Part shown: positions 56,335 to 64,000 of the stretch, in pieces
Layout of the letters: each line of letters begins with the position of its first letter
Position numbering within the stretch: the stretch's first letter is position 1
Source: Vibrio methylphosphonaticus
GTDB taxonomy: Bacteria; Pseudomonadota; Gammaproteobacteria; Enterobacterales; Vibrionaceae
DNA length: 64,000 nucleotides
Assembly: GCF_023634655.1 (NCBI RefSeq)
Contig: NZ_JAMKMS010000006.1
Coordinates: 226,259 to 290,258, forward strand
Direction: 5' to 3'
Translations under genes and position numbers: made by a program
The notes under the pieces: model-generated
Told to the model about the DNA's origin: nothing
The model's database searches: none
What the model saw: only the letters and a program-made list of their open reading frames with translations

Positions 56335-56376
56335 TTCACTTTTGTAATACAAATTGAATGTGATTACAAAAGTGAA
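56335..56376 (-). terminator. Hairpin after the LysE-type exporter
   Basis: A perfect 14-bp stem (56335-56348 with 56363-56376, core CACTTTTGTAAT) and a 14-nt loop, about 70 bp past the lysE-type stop. It would keep that transcript from entering the nirB promoter. Confidence 0.65.
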
Positions 56377-56448
56377 ATTTTCCTTCATTTTGAGTCATAG
56401 GGTTGTGAAGGATTATGAATAGCTAGTGATATGAGGAAAAACGCGTAC

Positions 56449-57069
56449 TTAACCGACAAATAACCAGATCCCAACCGCACACATCAAGGTTCCAGCTAAA
56501 CGGTTCAATGTCTTGACGTTTTTTGATTGACCTAAGGAGCGCTTTAATCCCTTTCCTCCAGTGGCATAAATAGTCATACAAATAAATTCACTGAGTAAAA
56601 TAATTACCAACATGATTGATACTTGAGAGGCCATCGGCTTGGACTGGTCAATAAACGGGGGAAGCAATGAAATCATAAATGCCCAGCCTTTAGGGTTGGC
56701 AATCGCAGTTATAAACCCTTGAACGACAAGATCCCAGTCATTATGGCGAATAGCGTTATCGGTATCTGTTGAGATAGCCAGCTTGCCTTTCGAACGCCAC
56801 ATTTGGACACCAAGATAGAAGAGGTAGCTTGCGCCGACGGTTTTAAATACGATGAATATATCGGGGTATTTCAGCATGACAGCGGCAACCCCAAGAATTG
56901 CAGCTAAAGCCACAACGGCGACACCGACGAGCTCACCTATCATCATCCAAAGTGTACGACGATAACCAATGCTCATTCCCATGGTGAGCGCTAACGTCAT
57001 GCACATGCCAGGAGTGATAGATACAAAAAAGAAGGTAGGAATAAAAAGACTCAGTGTTGTCCAACTCAT
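56449..57069 (-). CDS. LysE/RhtB-family amino-acid exporter
   Basis: 206 residues from ATG 57069; a longer frame to 57132 adds a cysteine-rich tail with no site. Six membrane helices; FIPTFFFVSITPGMCMTLALTMGMSIGYRR and ANPKGWAFMISLLPPFIDQ are RhtB/LysE motifs. The substrate is unknown (homoserine/threonine-type in relatives). Confidence 0.85.
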   Translation of the reverse strand: MSWTTLSLFIPTFFFVSITPGMCMTLALTMGMSIGYRRTLWMMIGELVGVAVVALAAILGVAAVMLKYPDIFIVFKTVGASYLFYLGVQMWRSKGKLAISTDTDNAIRHNDWDLVVQGFITAIANPKGWAFMISLLPPFIDQSKPMASQVSIMLVIILLSEFICMTIYATGGKGLKRSLGQSKNVKTLNRLAGTLMCAVGIWLFVG

Positions 57070-57551
57070 AAAATGTAAACTTAGAAAAGGGAGAGGCAGA
57101 CAGTGTAAACAGAGATAACAACAAAAAACCACTTAATTCTAATCACGGAGTCAGGAATATATTGAAGACGGTTTTGCGTCGGGTTGATAGTGGCAATATT
57201 TGTGAAGGGTAAGAAAAGAGTGCCCAGTCCCTTGGGCGGTGCCTAGCCAAAGGCATTATTATTGGGGTGTTGACAACAAATTAGTATTGACACTAATAGC
57301 GTTAGTAAAAATAAAAACACTTCGTGACATATCTAGCAGTTTGATAAATGAAAGCTCACCTAAAAATCCACTCGATTTCGGAGTAGAAAAGTACAGGCTC
57401 TTACTTTTCTAGTGAATTCTATTGATTATTAATAAATATAGAGACGTAACGACTATTTACCAAAGGTTGGAGATAACGAGTGGGTTTTGACTTACATACT
57501 GTTAACACGCATTGTGGCGAAGTTACCCATAAGATGGAAGGAAATAAAGAA
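57070..57551 (+). promoter_or_regulatory. 482-bp gap with a possible operator before the TRAP gene
   Basis: TTAGT at 57281, ACTAA at 57292 and TTAGT at 57302 alternate in direction with 10-11 bp steps, near a TTGACA -35-like element (57270-57275). This could be a repressor site for the TRAP gene. A small hairpin (GCCT..AGGC) lies near 57240. The left 170 bp shows nothing else. Confidence 0.4.
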
Positions 57552-58631
57552 ATGGAATTTGGAAAAACCATTCGAAAGATAAGTGCGGTATTGATCGTAA
57601 GTTATGCGTCGCTTGGAGTGGGCAGTGTTCAGGCTGAAGAGAAAGTATATCGTCTTAAGCTAGCTGAAACTTGGGGACCCAACACCCCTATTCTTGGTGA
57701 TGCGAGTAAAAATATGGCGAAGCTTGCTAAAGAAATGTCCAATGGTCGCCTGATCATTCGTATTGACTCAGCTAACAAGCATAAAGCGCCTCTTGGTGTG
57801 TTTGATATGGTGAAGTCTGGTCAGTATGATTTAGGGCACTCTAGCTCTTATTATTGGAAAGGTAAGGTTCCCAATACGCTGTATTTTTCTTCTATGCCAT
57901 TTGGTATGACGACGATGGAGCAGTATTCATGGTTCTACCATGGTGGTGGAATTGAGCTCATGCAGCAAGTCTATGCCCCTCACAATCTATTGTCGTTTCC
58001 TGGTGGTAATTCTGATATTCAAATGGGTGGTTGGTTTAAGAAAGAGATCAACTCGATTGACGATCTACAGGGCCTCAAGATGCGTATTCCCGGATTTGCA
58101 GGAGAAGTTTTAGCAAAGGTCGGGGCAAAACCCACCAATATCGCACCGGGTGAGCTATACACCTCTCTAGAGCGAGGTACCATCGATGCGCTTGAGTGGG
58201 TGGGGCCAGCATTTGATTTAAGAATGGGATTCCAGAAAATTGCGCCTTACTATTACACTGCATGGCATGAGCCAGGATCTGAAACACAGTTCTTAGTGAA
58301 TAAAAAAGTATGGGCCAAATTACCCGATGATTTAAAGGTAATCTTGGAAACGTCATTTCGCGTAGCCGCGTTTGATATGTATACCCAAGCGTTACATGAG
58401 AATGCGCAAAGTTGGTCTAAGATGAGCACTGAATATCCGGATATCAAAGTGCGCAGCTTTCCGCCAGAGGTTATCAGTGAACTGAAGAGTGCTAATGAAA
58501 GCTTGCTAAAAGAGCAAGCAAGTAAAGATGAGTTAGCAAAAGCAATTTTGGATTCTCAAGCGAACTATCTGGAAAAAATGCGTGAATGGACCAATATGTC
58601 GCTTCAAGCGTATTTAAATGATCAAAACTGA
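57552..58631 (+). CDS. TRAP transporter substrate-binding protein (DctP family)
   Basis: 359 residues from ATG 57552 (AAGGAAATAAAG before it); the open frame reaches 57480. Signal peptide to about residue 28 (SVQA). DctP domain motifs include RLKLAETWGPNTPI, MKSGQYD-type (VKSGQYDLGHSSSYYW), LKMRIPGFAGEVLAKVGAKPTNIAPGELYTSLERGTIDALEWVGP. It binds an organic acid or similar for uptake. No membrane DctQM genes are near, so it is an orphan. Confidence 0.9.
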   Translation: MEFGKTIRKISAVLIVSYASLGVGSVQAEEKVYRLKLAETWGPNTPILGDASKNMAKLAKEMSNGRLIIRIDSANKHKAPLGVFDMVKSGQYDLGHSSSYYWKGKVPNTLYFSSMPFGMTTMEQYSWFYHGGGIELMQQVYAPHNLLSFPGGNSDIQMGGWFKKEINSIDDLQGLKMRIPGFAGEVLAKVGAKPTNIAPGELYTSLERGTIDALEWVGPAFDLRMGFQKIAPYYYTAWHEPGSETQFLVNKKVWAKLPDDLKVILETSFRVAAFDMYTQALHENAQSWSKMSTEYPDIKVRSFPPEVISELKSANESLLKEQASKDELAKAILDSQANYLEKMREWTNMSLQAYLNDQN

Positions 58632-58733
58632 GTACGTTGATTGTTAGAAATAAGCCTCTTTAGCGCAGGGAGTGATCACTTCCGTTATCGAGGCTGATAT
58701 TGCTTTACTGTTCATATATTGCTTTACCATCCG

Positions 58734-58868
58734 CCTATTGTTTACTAACTGCCTATTGTTTACTAACTGCCTATTGTTTACTAACTGCATAATGTTTACT
58801 AACTGCATACTGTTTACTAACTGCATACTGTTTACAGACTACAGACTGTTTTACTGACCACATATTGT
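58734..58868. repeat. Seven-unit 18-bp tandem repeat
   Basis: CCTATTGTTTACTAACTG occurs three times exactly (58734, 58752, 58770), then variants at 58788, 58806, 58824 and on to about 58868 that drift. Total about 135 bp in the gap between the TRAP gene and the NifW-like gene. No spacers; it is not a CRISPR array. Confidence 0.9.
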
Positions 58869-58902
58869 TCCTCCATCTGACTTTGCAGATTTTAAGCCCC
58901 AA

Positions 58903-59184
58903 CTAACGTCGTTGGCACGACGTACAGCCACGACAGGCGGAGCGTGTATGCTTATCAAGCAGGCTTCGCTGCACTTTACAGTACGCGTTTTTCAGTGCTC
59001 GCCTGGCTGAGAACCAATCGTCGGGTTTTTCTAGTAATAAATAGCCATTGAAGCGCTTTACTAGTTGAAGGCGATTTGCGTTTATAAACCGACTATCAAA
59101 GCTAATATCAAAGTAGTCGAGTGCTTGCTCAATGGATGTGAAACTCTCGATTGTCTGCTGAATCTGTGATTTTTGCATGGTCAT
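58903..59184 (-). CDS. NifW-like protein with cysteine-rich tail
   Basis: 93 residues. SIEQALDYFDISFDSRFINANRLQLVKRFNGYLL resembles the conserved core of NifW (nitrogenase-stabilising) proteins: an FF/YF-x-V/I-x-YD/FD start, then RLxxLxRF. A C-terminal cluster C84, C87, C90 (CRGCTSC) plus Cys69 could bind metal. No nif gene is near. The call rests on pattern memory only. AGAGGACATTTCC precedes the ATG. Confidence 0.5.
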   Translation of the reverse strand: MTMQKSQIQQTIESFTSIEQALDYFDISFDSRFINANRLQLVKRFNGYLLLEKPDDWFSARRALKNAYCKVQRSLLDKHTRSACRGCTSCQRR

Positions 59185-59332
59185 GGAAATGTCCTCTTAA
59201 CAAGCCAAAATATAGCGTATTTAGCTCAACGGAGTTTTGATACGGATGATGGTTTTATTGATTACCAATGGTTACTTTTAGTCTGTTCTGGCCAGCGTAA
59301 CCGCGATATGCTTGGGTTAGCGCTGTAAAAGT

Positions 59333-59360
59333 GCCGATTGATCAATACAGAACAATCGGC
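59333..59360 (-). terminator. Hairpin after the acyltransferase
   Basis: A 7-bp stem (GCCGATT at 59333-59339, AATCGGC at 59354-59360), about 50 bp past the stop codon of the minus-strand gene. No T-run, so weak. Confidence 0.4.
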
Positions 59361-59410
59361 GGTTCGTAGTATACTAGACGAGAGGTATTTCATTGGCCGC
59401 GTTGATTATG

Positions 59411-60061
59411 CTAGCGACGTAATGTCGAGTGAGCAAGATCGAAATCACTAACGGCTTGCTGGAGTTGAGATAAGTCTGAACTGCACAGGAAGGGTCTGAG
59501 CGTCGCAAACTTTTCGTCAGACCAGCTATATATCTCTAGTGATAGCAGTGTATTAACGGTCTCGCTATCAAAGCGATATTTAACGAGTTTAGCCGGTGAA
59601 CCGGCAACTATACTATAGGGCTCGACATCCTTCGTTACCACACTGTTGGCGGCGATAATTGCACCTTCACCAATGGTAACGCCAGGCATGATCATGCAGC
59701 GCATTCCTAGCCAAACTGCGTCATTTATTGTTGTCGGTCCTTTACTTTGATACGACTGCTCAATGTCTTCCATAAATGGGTAGAGGCAAAACCAATCCGC
59801 CCTGTGGTTATGGTTTCCGCCCATCAGAATGATGGTTTCTGCCGCTATACAAACGTAGTCTCCAATGTAGAGTTTGTCTATCGCCCAGCGAGGATCCCAC
59901 GTTTTACTGACTTCATCCCCGTGTAAGTAGCGAATAACCGACTCTTCGAAGCCGTTATCCCAACAATCACTGTAATAGCTGCGTTTACCTTTAATTAGAA
60001 TATTTTCGTTTTGCACGACCTCATGCAAAAGCTGGAACTTAGACCAATGCTTATTCGCCAT
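59411..60061 (-). CDS. Hexapeptide-repeat acetyltransferase (CatB/Vat-like)
   Basis: 216 residues. Left-handed beta-helix repeats (IGDYVCIAAETIILMGG, INDAVWLGMRCMIMPGVTIGEGAIIAANSVVTKDVEPYSIVAGSPAKLVKYRF) with the catalytic His in MGGNHNHRADWFCLYPF. This is the xenobiotic acetyltransferase group that includes type B chloramphenicol and streptogramin enzymes. Chromosomal relatives in vibrios need not confer resistance. The AAGAAGA site precedes ATG. Confidence 0.85.
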   Translation of the reverse strand: MANKHWSKFQLLHEVVQNENILIKGKRSYYSDCWDNGFEESVIRYLHGDEVSKTWDPRWAIDKLYIGDYVCIAAETIILMGGNHNHRADWFCLYPFMEDIEQSYQSKGPTTINDAVWLGMRCMIMPGVTIGEGAIIAANSVVTKDVEPYSIVAGSPAKLVKYRFDSETVNTLLSLEIYSWSDEKFATLRPFLCSSDLSQLQQAVSDFDLAHSTLRR

Positions 60062-60416
60062 TCTTCTTCTTACTTATATAATTATCTAGCTAGCGTTAAA
60101 CAACGAGTGAGTTGTCACGCCCCAAATGTTCATAAAAGCCGTCAATGAATACGGGGTTGATTTAGTAATGGATTAAACAACATAGCAAGAACTTACCATT
60201 AGGAAACGTAGAGAGTGTCAACTGCATGATGAGCAGCGACGCAAAGATGTGTCAATTTGACGGTTTGATGTGATACGTTCACCCAACACCGCACTAAGGA
60301 AGAGTATGCCAGAGTTTATCATCGACAGTGTTATCGCAAAATCAGCTTTTGAAAATGGGTAGGTAACATAGACTAGTTACCTTGTCACTTGTGTACCGCT
60401 GTGAATATTCGACTGA
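60062..60416. other. 355-bp gap with a possible small open frame
   Basis: A frame at 60306-60362 (MPEFIIDSVIAKSAFENG) follows a TAAGGAAGAGT site on the plus strand, and a GGTAAC/GTTACC hairpin begins at its stop (60363-60382). It may be a small protein or a gene remnant. The rest shows nothing I can name. Confidence 0.3.
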
Positions 60417-62552
60417 CTAAGAATGCTGAGATGCGTTCGCGTCTTGCGTGGGAGGGGGCGTTGGTGTACGTCGGCTGCGCAGCATTGGCTCGTGTATCGC
60501 GATAAGCTCATTGAGTTTCTGTTTATCCACTACAACACTACGTTTAGTTGCGTCATTTTTCGCTTCGTACATGGCGAAATCAGTATAGATGAGCAATTGT
60601 TTGATGCTTAGGCTGCTGGTGTCGGGTAAAAATACCCCAACGGATGCAGACAAAGATAGTGTTATATTCTTGCCCCGCAATACGAAGTCAAAGGATGTTA
60701 AACGTAATAAAATATCATCCAATCGTTTGCCAGAAAGGTGGCTGATGATAACAAACTCATCGCCGCCTATACGATAGATATCTCCCTTCATCGTTTGATT
60801 CAAGCGTTTGGTGTAACAACGTAGCACATGATCACCTACGTTATGTCCGTAGGTATCATTAATGTGTTTGAATTTGTTTAGATCAATATAAATGAGGTAA
60901 TTGCCTTTCCCCAACGTTTGTTTTCTAATGCGATTTAATGCATGACGGTTTTTAAGCTTGGTTAAGGCATCGCGATTTGCCCGGTGATGGGTAACGAACC
61001 AGAAAAAGACACAAACTAAAACGAGTAACACAAGTAATCCGATGATTACGTCTAAACGTTGTCTTTCCTGCTCTTTTTCGTGAAGTTCGCGCCAGTTAGC
61101 AGGCGGTAAGTAGCGCTTGTTGATCGCGTCGCTGTCAATAAAGTCTAAAGTTCGATTAAACAGTTGTGATAATGTTTCTCCACGTTCAGTTTTAGGAAAG
61201 GCAAAGCCTAATTCAGAGCGATAAAAAGGACGGAAATACTTATCTTCGATAACGTTAGAAATATTTTCGTCGAACAGCAGCTTGTTTAGCGTGACGTGGT
61301 TCGTCACGGCGTAATTGATTTCGTTGTTGATTAACCCTTTCATCATACTTTGGGTATCTGGATAGTAGGTTAGTGCTTTATTCGGTAATAGACGTTCTGT
61401 TACTTCAGCAAAAATATCGTCTTCTACTACACCAATACTTTCAGCAAATAACTCAGAGATATGTTTATAAACTTCTTGTTTGAATCCAATTCTTTTGGCT
61501 ATGACACCGTCAATAAACGCATAAGGGTGGCTAAAGTAGGCAATATTGGTTCTATTTTTCGATGAAGCGATAGGTGTAGTGACATCTCGGTCCCCGAGTT
61601 TTAGCTTGAGGAAAGTGGTTTTCCAAGGTTCTTCTGGTTGATATAAGAATTGGCAGCGTAACCCATTAAGCTCACAAACCTCTTTAGCGAAATCAACGGA
61701 AATGCCCGTTGGTTGACCTTGTTTGTCTGAAAATACGTAGGGTTGGCGAGGATTAAGATAAATGCTCACAGGCGTCGTCAAGTCAAAGTTCGAATTGGAA
61801 AGTTTCTGCTGTAACTGCTCGATAGCAATTGAAGTAATATAGTCTTCTACCGTTTTCCTCATTTTCTTTTGAACATTTTCTTGCGACATGATTTCACTAA
61901 ACCGTGATAACAACGCCATATTTTGAGGCTTGTTCGTGACGATAGAAACAGGGGGAATCGTGACCTTATCGTTGATCAATTGTGGTTTAAAACCTGCATT
62001 GAGGAAATCTTCAAGTTGAAGAAATGTTCCTATATAGCCGTCAATGTATCCACTCGAAATAGCATCAAATGCAACTTGGTTATCACTAAAGTCCAAAACA
62101 CGTTTGTCTGGGTAATACTTTTGAATAATATCAGTGAATGCGGTTCCCATAGTGTTGCCGATGATGTTTAGTTCATCAAACGCTCGACCATCGAGGCTGA
62201 ATACATAAGTAGGTTCAATATTAATAGGGGACGAAAAGGAAAATCGATTCGCTCGGCTCTCAATAAAAGTAATGTTAGCGACAAAGTCTACATTTCCGTG
62301 CTCGATCGCATCGAGACGTTGACTAAAACTAGGGTAGTCTACGTAATCAAAGTGGAGATCGGTTTGTTCTTCGATTGTAGAAAAGATGAATCGTGCGAGA
62401 AAATCCCGGCTGTGAGCTGAAACCAAATAGGTCTTCGACTCATCATCGCCGTTGGCGAATACTGAGGGCGACAGAATGATCACAAAAATAAAGGTCATCA
62501 ATATTTGTCTTACGGAGTGATATCGCTTTGAATTCAATTGCCGAGCATCCAT
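60417..62552 (-). CDS. Diguanylate cyclase with two periplasmic substrate-binding domains
   Basis: 711 residues. Signal peptide (residues about 15-33), two type 3 solute-binding domains (about 40-250 and 255-490; the second begins TTPVSIYLNPRQPYVFSDKQGQPTGISVDFAKEVC), a membrane helix (VIIGLLVLLVLVCVFFWFV), and a GGDEF domain with an intact GGDEF at 596-600. The RxxD product-inhibition site is absent (TMKG at that place). It makes c-di-GMP in response to an amino-acid-like ligand. The ATG has no clear ribosome site. Confidence 0.9.
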   Translation of the reverse strand: MDARQLNSKRYHSVRQILMTFIFVIILSPSVFANGDDESKTYLVSAHSRDFLARFIFSTIEEQTDLHFDYVDYPSFSQRLDAIEHGNVDFVANITFIESRANRFSFSSPINIEPTYVFSLDGRAFDELNIIGNTMGTAFTDIIQKYYPDKRVLDFSDNQVAFDAISSGYIDGYIGTFLQLEDFLNAGFKPQLINDKVTIPPVSIVTNKPQNMALLSRFSEIMSQENVQKKMRKTVEDYITSIAIEQLQQKLSNSNFDLTTPVSIYLNPRQPYVFSDKQGQPTGISVDFAKEVCELNGLRCQFLYQPEEPWKTTFLKLKLGDRDVTTPIASSKNRTNIAYFSHPYAFIDGVIAKRIGFKQEVYKHISELFAESIGVVEDDIFAEVTERLLPNKALTYYPDTQSMMKGLINNEINYAVTNHVTLNKLLFDENISNVIEDKYFRPFYRSELGFAFPKTERGETLSQLFNRTLDFIDSDAINKRYLPPANWRELHEKEQERQRLDVIIGLLVLLVLVCVFFWFVTHHRANRDALTKLKNRHALNRIRKQTLGKGNYLIYIDLNKFKHINDTYGHNVGDHVLRCYTKRLNQTMKGDIYRIGGDEFVIISHLSGKRLDDILLRLTSFDFVLRGKNITLSLSASVGVFLPDTSSLSIKQLLIYTDFAMYEAKNDATKRSVVVDKQKLNELIAIHEPMLRSRRTPTPPPTQDANASQHS

Positions 62553-62839
62553 TAATACATTTTATTTATGACATAGGTTTAATAATAACGCTTATGAAAA
62601 GAAATACAATGTTAACATATTGAAAACTCGATGATATTAACGAAGTGACTTTTTTATCTGGCCGCAAATGTGATTTAGTCTGTGATATATGCTGTTTTAA
62701 CGTTTGGTCTTATGCGGAATAACAGTAATTATAAGGGGTCAAAGACAAAACTTGTTACGCGAAGAGTGACACCGTTACGAAGAACAAAGAATAATAGGTC
62801 TCGATATTCTTTATTCTCCATAACAGCGGTCGTTACGAG
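62553..62839. other. 287-bp gap, GGDEF gene leader
   Basis: AT-rich, no gene or clear site seen. It holds the GGDEF gene promoter and the 3' end region of the MscS paralogue. Confidence 0.3.
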
Positions 62840-64000
62840 TTAAGCGATTTTTTGCTGTATTCCTTCTAGACCAGTAGCCTGTTCGACATTATGCTGGTAA
62901 ATATGTACGTCTCTTTGAGGGAAAGGAATACTAATTCCAGAGTTATCCAGTTCTTTTTTAACGCTTTCGGTGACGTCCCAGTACACATCCCAGTAGTCTT
63001 CAGTGTTGACCCAAGGTCGGACAATAAAATCGACCGAGCTTTCGTTTAGAGTGTGGACGTAAATCATGGGTTCTGGAGACTTCAGTACTTTTGGGTGGGC
63101 CGAGAGAATATCTGCGAACAATGCTTTTGCTTGGTCGATATCATCGCCGTAGCCAATACCAAATGTCATATCAACACGACGTGTTTTTTCAACGGTAATG
63201 TTGTTAATTGTGTCCCCCCAGATTTTATTGTTTGGAATCACCAATCGTTGGTTATCAACGGTTCTGATGGTTGTTGACACTAGGCTCATATGGCTGACCG
63301 TACCCGAAATACCCGCGACTTTTACGAGGTGACCAACGTCAAATGGTCGGTAGATCAGAATCATTACACCCGAAGCAAAATTTGATAGTGTATCTTGCAG
63401 CGCAAAACCAATGATGACACCGGCGACACCGAAACCGGTTAGTAACGGAGCGAGTTCAATTCCCAGTTGAGATAATGCGATAAGAAGGCCAAGGGCAGTG
63501 ACCCCTTTCTGTGCCATCGATACAAAGAAATCCTGCATTAATACGCTAAATTTCATTGTAGAGTGACTGACACTTTTTCGTACTGCTTTACCAACAAGTT
63601 TTGCTAATGAGCGTGAAAGCCAAAGAATTAACAAGAACACAAAGACTTTTACAATGAGGGATGGTGTATGCTGCATTGCCCAATCTTTAAAGGCACCAAG
63701 CCACTCGGTGGTGAGTCCCATTAACACACTCATGTCGAGTACATCGGTGTTAATATCTCCCGTAACGGTGAATAAAAGCTGCTTATATTCAGTCGTATCA
63801 ACGTTAGTCTCGTCGAGGAGTAAAATAGTCGACTCTAAACTTAAAATGAGTAAGCTGATCTGACCTGATATTCGGATACTTTTATCTTCAAGTGCGGCTT
63901 TCTCTTGCTTAGGCACATAGACTAATTGATCGGTAACGTCGTCAAACTGGGTATCAAGAAATAAAATGGTATTGTAAAGAAATTCAGCTCTTGCTCTCAG
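62840..64000 (-). CDS. MscS-family mechanosensitive channel, paralogue (runs off the right edge)
   Basis: The reading frame stays open to base 64000, so the start lies outside the window; 386 codons plus stop are seen. The pore helix GFGVAGVIIGFALQDTLSNFASGVMILIYRPFDVG and the SLVSTTIRTVDNQRLVIPNNKIWGD and RPWVNTEDYWDVYWDVTESVK segments are near copies of the 18.6 kb gene. Helical periplasmic sequence is visible at the right. Likely a second osmotic-stress channel with different expression. Confidence 0.88.
   Translation of the reverse strand: MRARAEFLYNTILFLDTQFDDVTDQLVYVPKQEKAALEDKSIRISGQISLLILSLESTILLLDETNVDTTEYKQLLFTVTGDINTDVLDMSVLMGLTTEWLGAFKDWAMQHTPSLIVKVFVFLLILWLSRSLAKLVGKAVRKSVSHSTMKFSVLMQDFFVSMAQKGVTALGLLIALSQLGIELAPLLTGFGVAGVIIGFALQDTLSNFASGVMILIYRPFDVGHLVKVAGISGTVSHMSLVSTTIRTVDNQRLVIPNNKIWGDTINNITVEKTRRVDMTFGIGYGDDIDQAKALFADILSAHPKVLKSPEPMIYVHTLNESSVDFIVRPWVNTEDYWDVYWDVTESVKKELDNSGISIPFPQRDVHIYQHNVEQATGLEGIQQKIA

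Larger units (their letters stand above)
56093..56448. other. 356-bp gap: nirB promoter and the lysE-side hairpin
   Basis: It holds the FNR and NarP-type sites at 56157-56199 and the hairpin at 56335-56376, listed separately. A possible -10 for nirB is TAACAAT on the minus strand (56129-56135). The remaining 135 bp shows nothing else. Confidence 0.6.

Noticed and set aside
58734..58868. Possible CRISPR array
   Set aside because: Units are contiguous with no unique spacers, and no cas gene is near.
59411..60061. Antibiotic-resistance gene call (type B chloramphenicol acetyltransferase)
   Set aside because: The fold and histidine fit the group, but many chromosomal members act on other substrates and there is no mobile context.

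Overview
The window looks like chromosomal DNA of a Vibrio or close relative (marine Gammaproteobacteria). Recognisable signs are the divergent ppsA/ppsR pair, a VF530-type protein, a DUF3802-type protein, YbiT, NagK, a complete nrf cluster, a nirBDC-cobA cluster and a full tad pilus locus. No rRNA, tRNA, CRISPR array, phage gene or transposase was seen. Genus is an inference from gene content; I could not run a comparison.

Layout. 0-9 kb: 5' end of ppsA and its regulator ppsR, a CcmI/NrfG-like TPR protein, an AraC regulator divergent from a secreted serine hydrolase, a two-gene unit pairing a FabH-like ketosynthase with a ferritin-like di-iron protein, ferredoxin-NADP reductase, and a small outer-membrane protein. 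9.4-16.3 kb: the periplasmic nitrite-to-ammonia system, nrfA divergent from nrfBCDEF, around a regulatory region with FNR/CRP-like and NarP-like sites. 16.3-35.6 kb: small housekeeping genes (ASCH, GNATs, GlsB, MscS, VF530, ArfB, CPXCG), ArgO-like exporter, fructosamine kinase, MetY, MmuM-like methyltransferase, YbiT, lipoproteins, a chemoreceptor, a membrane hydroxylase, a DTW protein and NagK. 35.8-51.3 kb: a membrane glycosyltransferase-like protein, a lytic transglycosylase and a LysR regulator, then a 14-gene tad operon (Flp pilin, prepilin peptidase, RcpC, secretin, lipoprotein, TadZ, TadA-G, OmpA) with mostly overlapping genes. 51.3-56.2 kb: nirB-nirD-nirC-cobA, the cytoplasmic NADH-nitrite reductase, its nitrite channel and the SUMT enzyme feeding siroheme. 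56.4-64 kb: LysE exporter, an orphan TRAP substrate-binding protein, a NifW-like protein, a hexapeptide acyltransferase, a GGDEF protein with two substrate-binding domains, and a truncated MscS paralogue of the 18.6 kb gene.

How genes work together. Two nitrite-reducing systems (periplasmic Nrf and cytoplasmic NirBD) share one control layout: a 15-base NarP-like core (ACCCTAAAGGGGTAG) lies exactly 28.0 bp, centre to centre, upstream of an FNR-type palindrome at both nrfA and nirB. The tad operon is preceded by a strong CRP-like palindrome.

The most unusual pattern is a set of degenerate short tandem repeats (units of 7 to 21 bp). Several start exactly at, or overlap, a stop codon (at 8773, 22144, 27050 and 52239). 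Others sit in frame inside nrfE and at the very start of tadG. No single wholly new system is proven; the best candidates are this repeat behaviour and the ketosynthase/di-iron pair.
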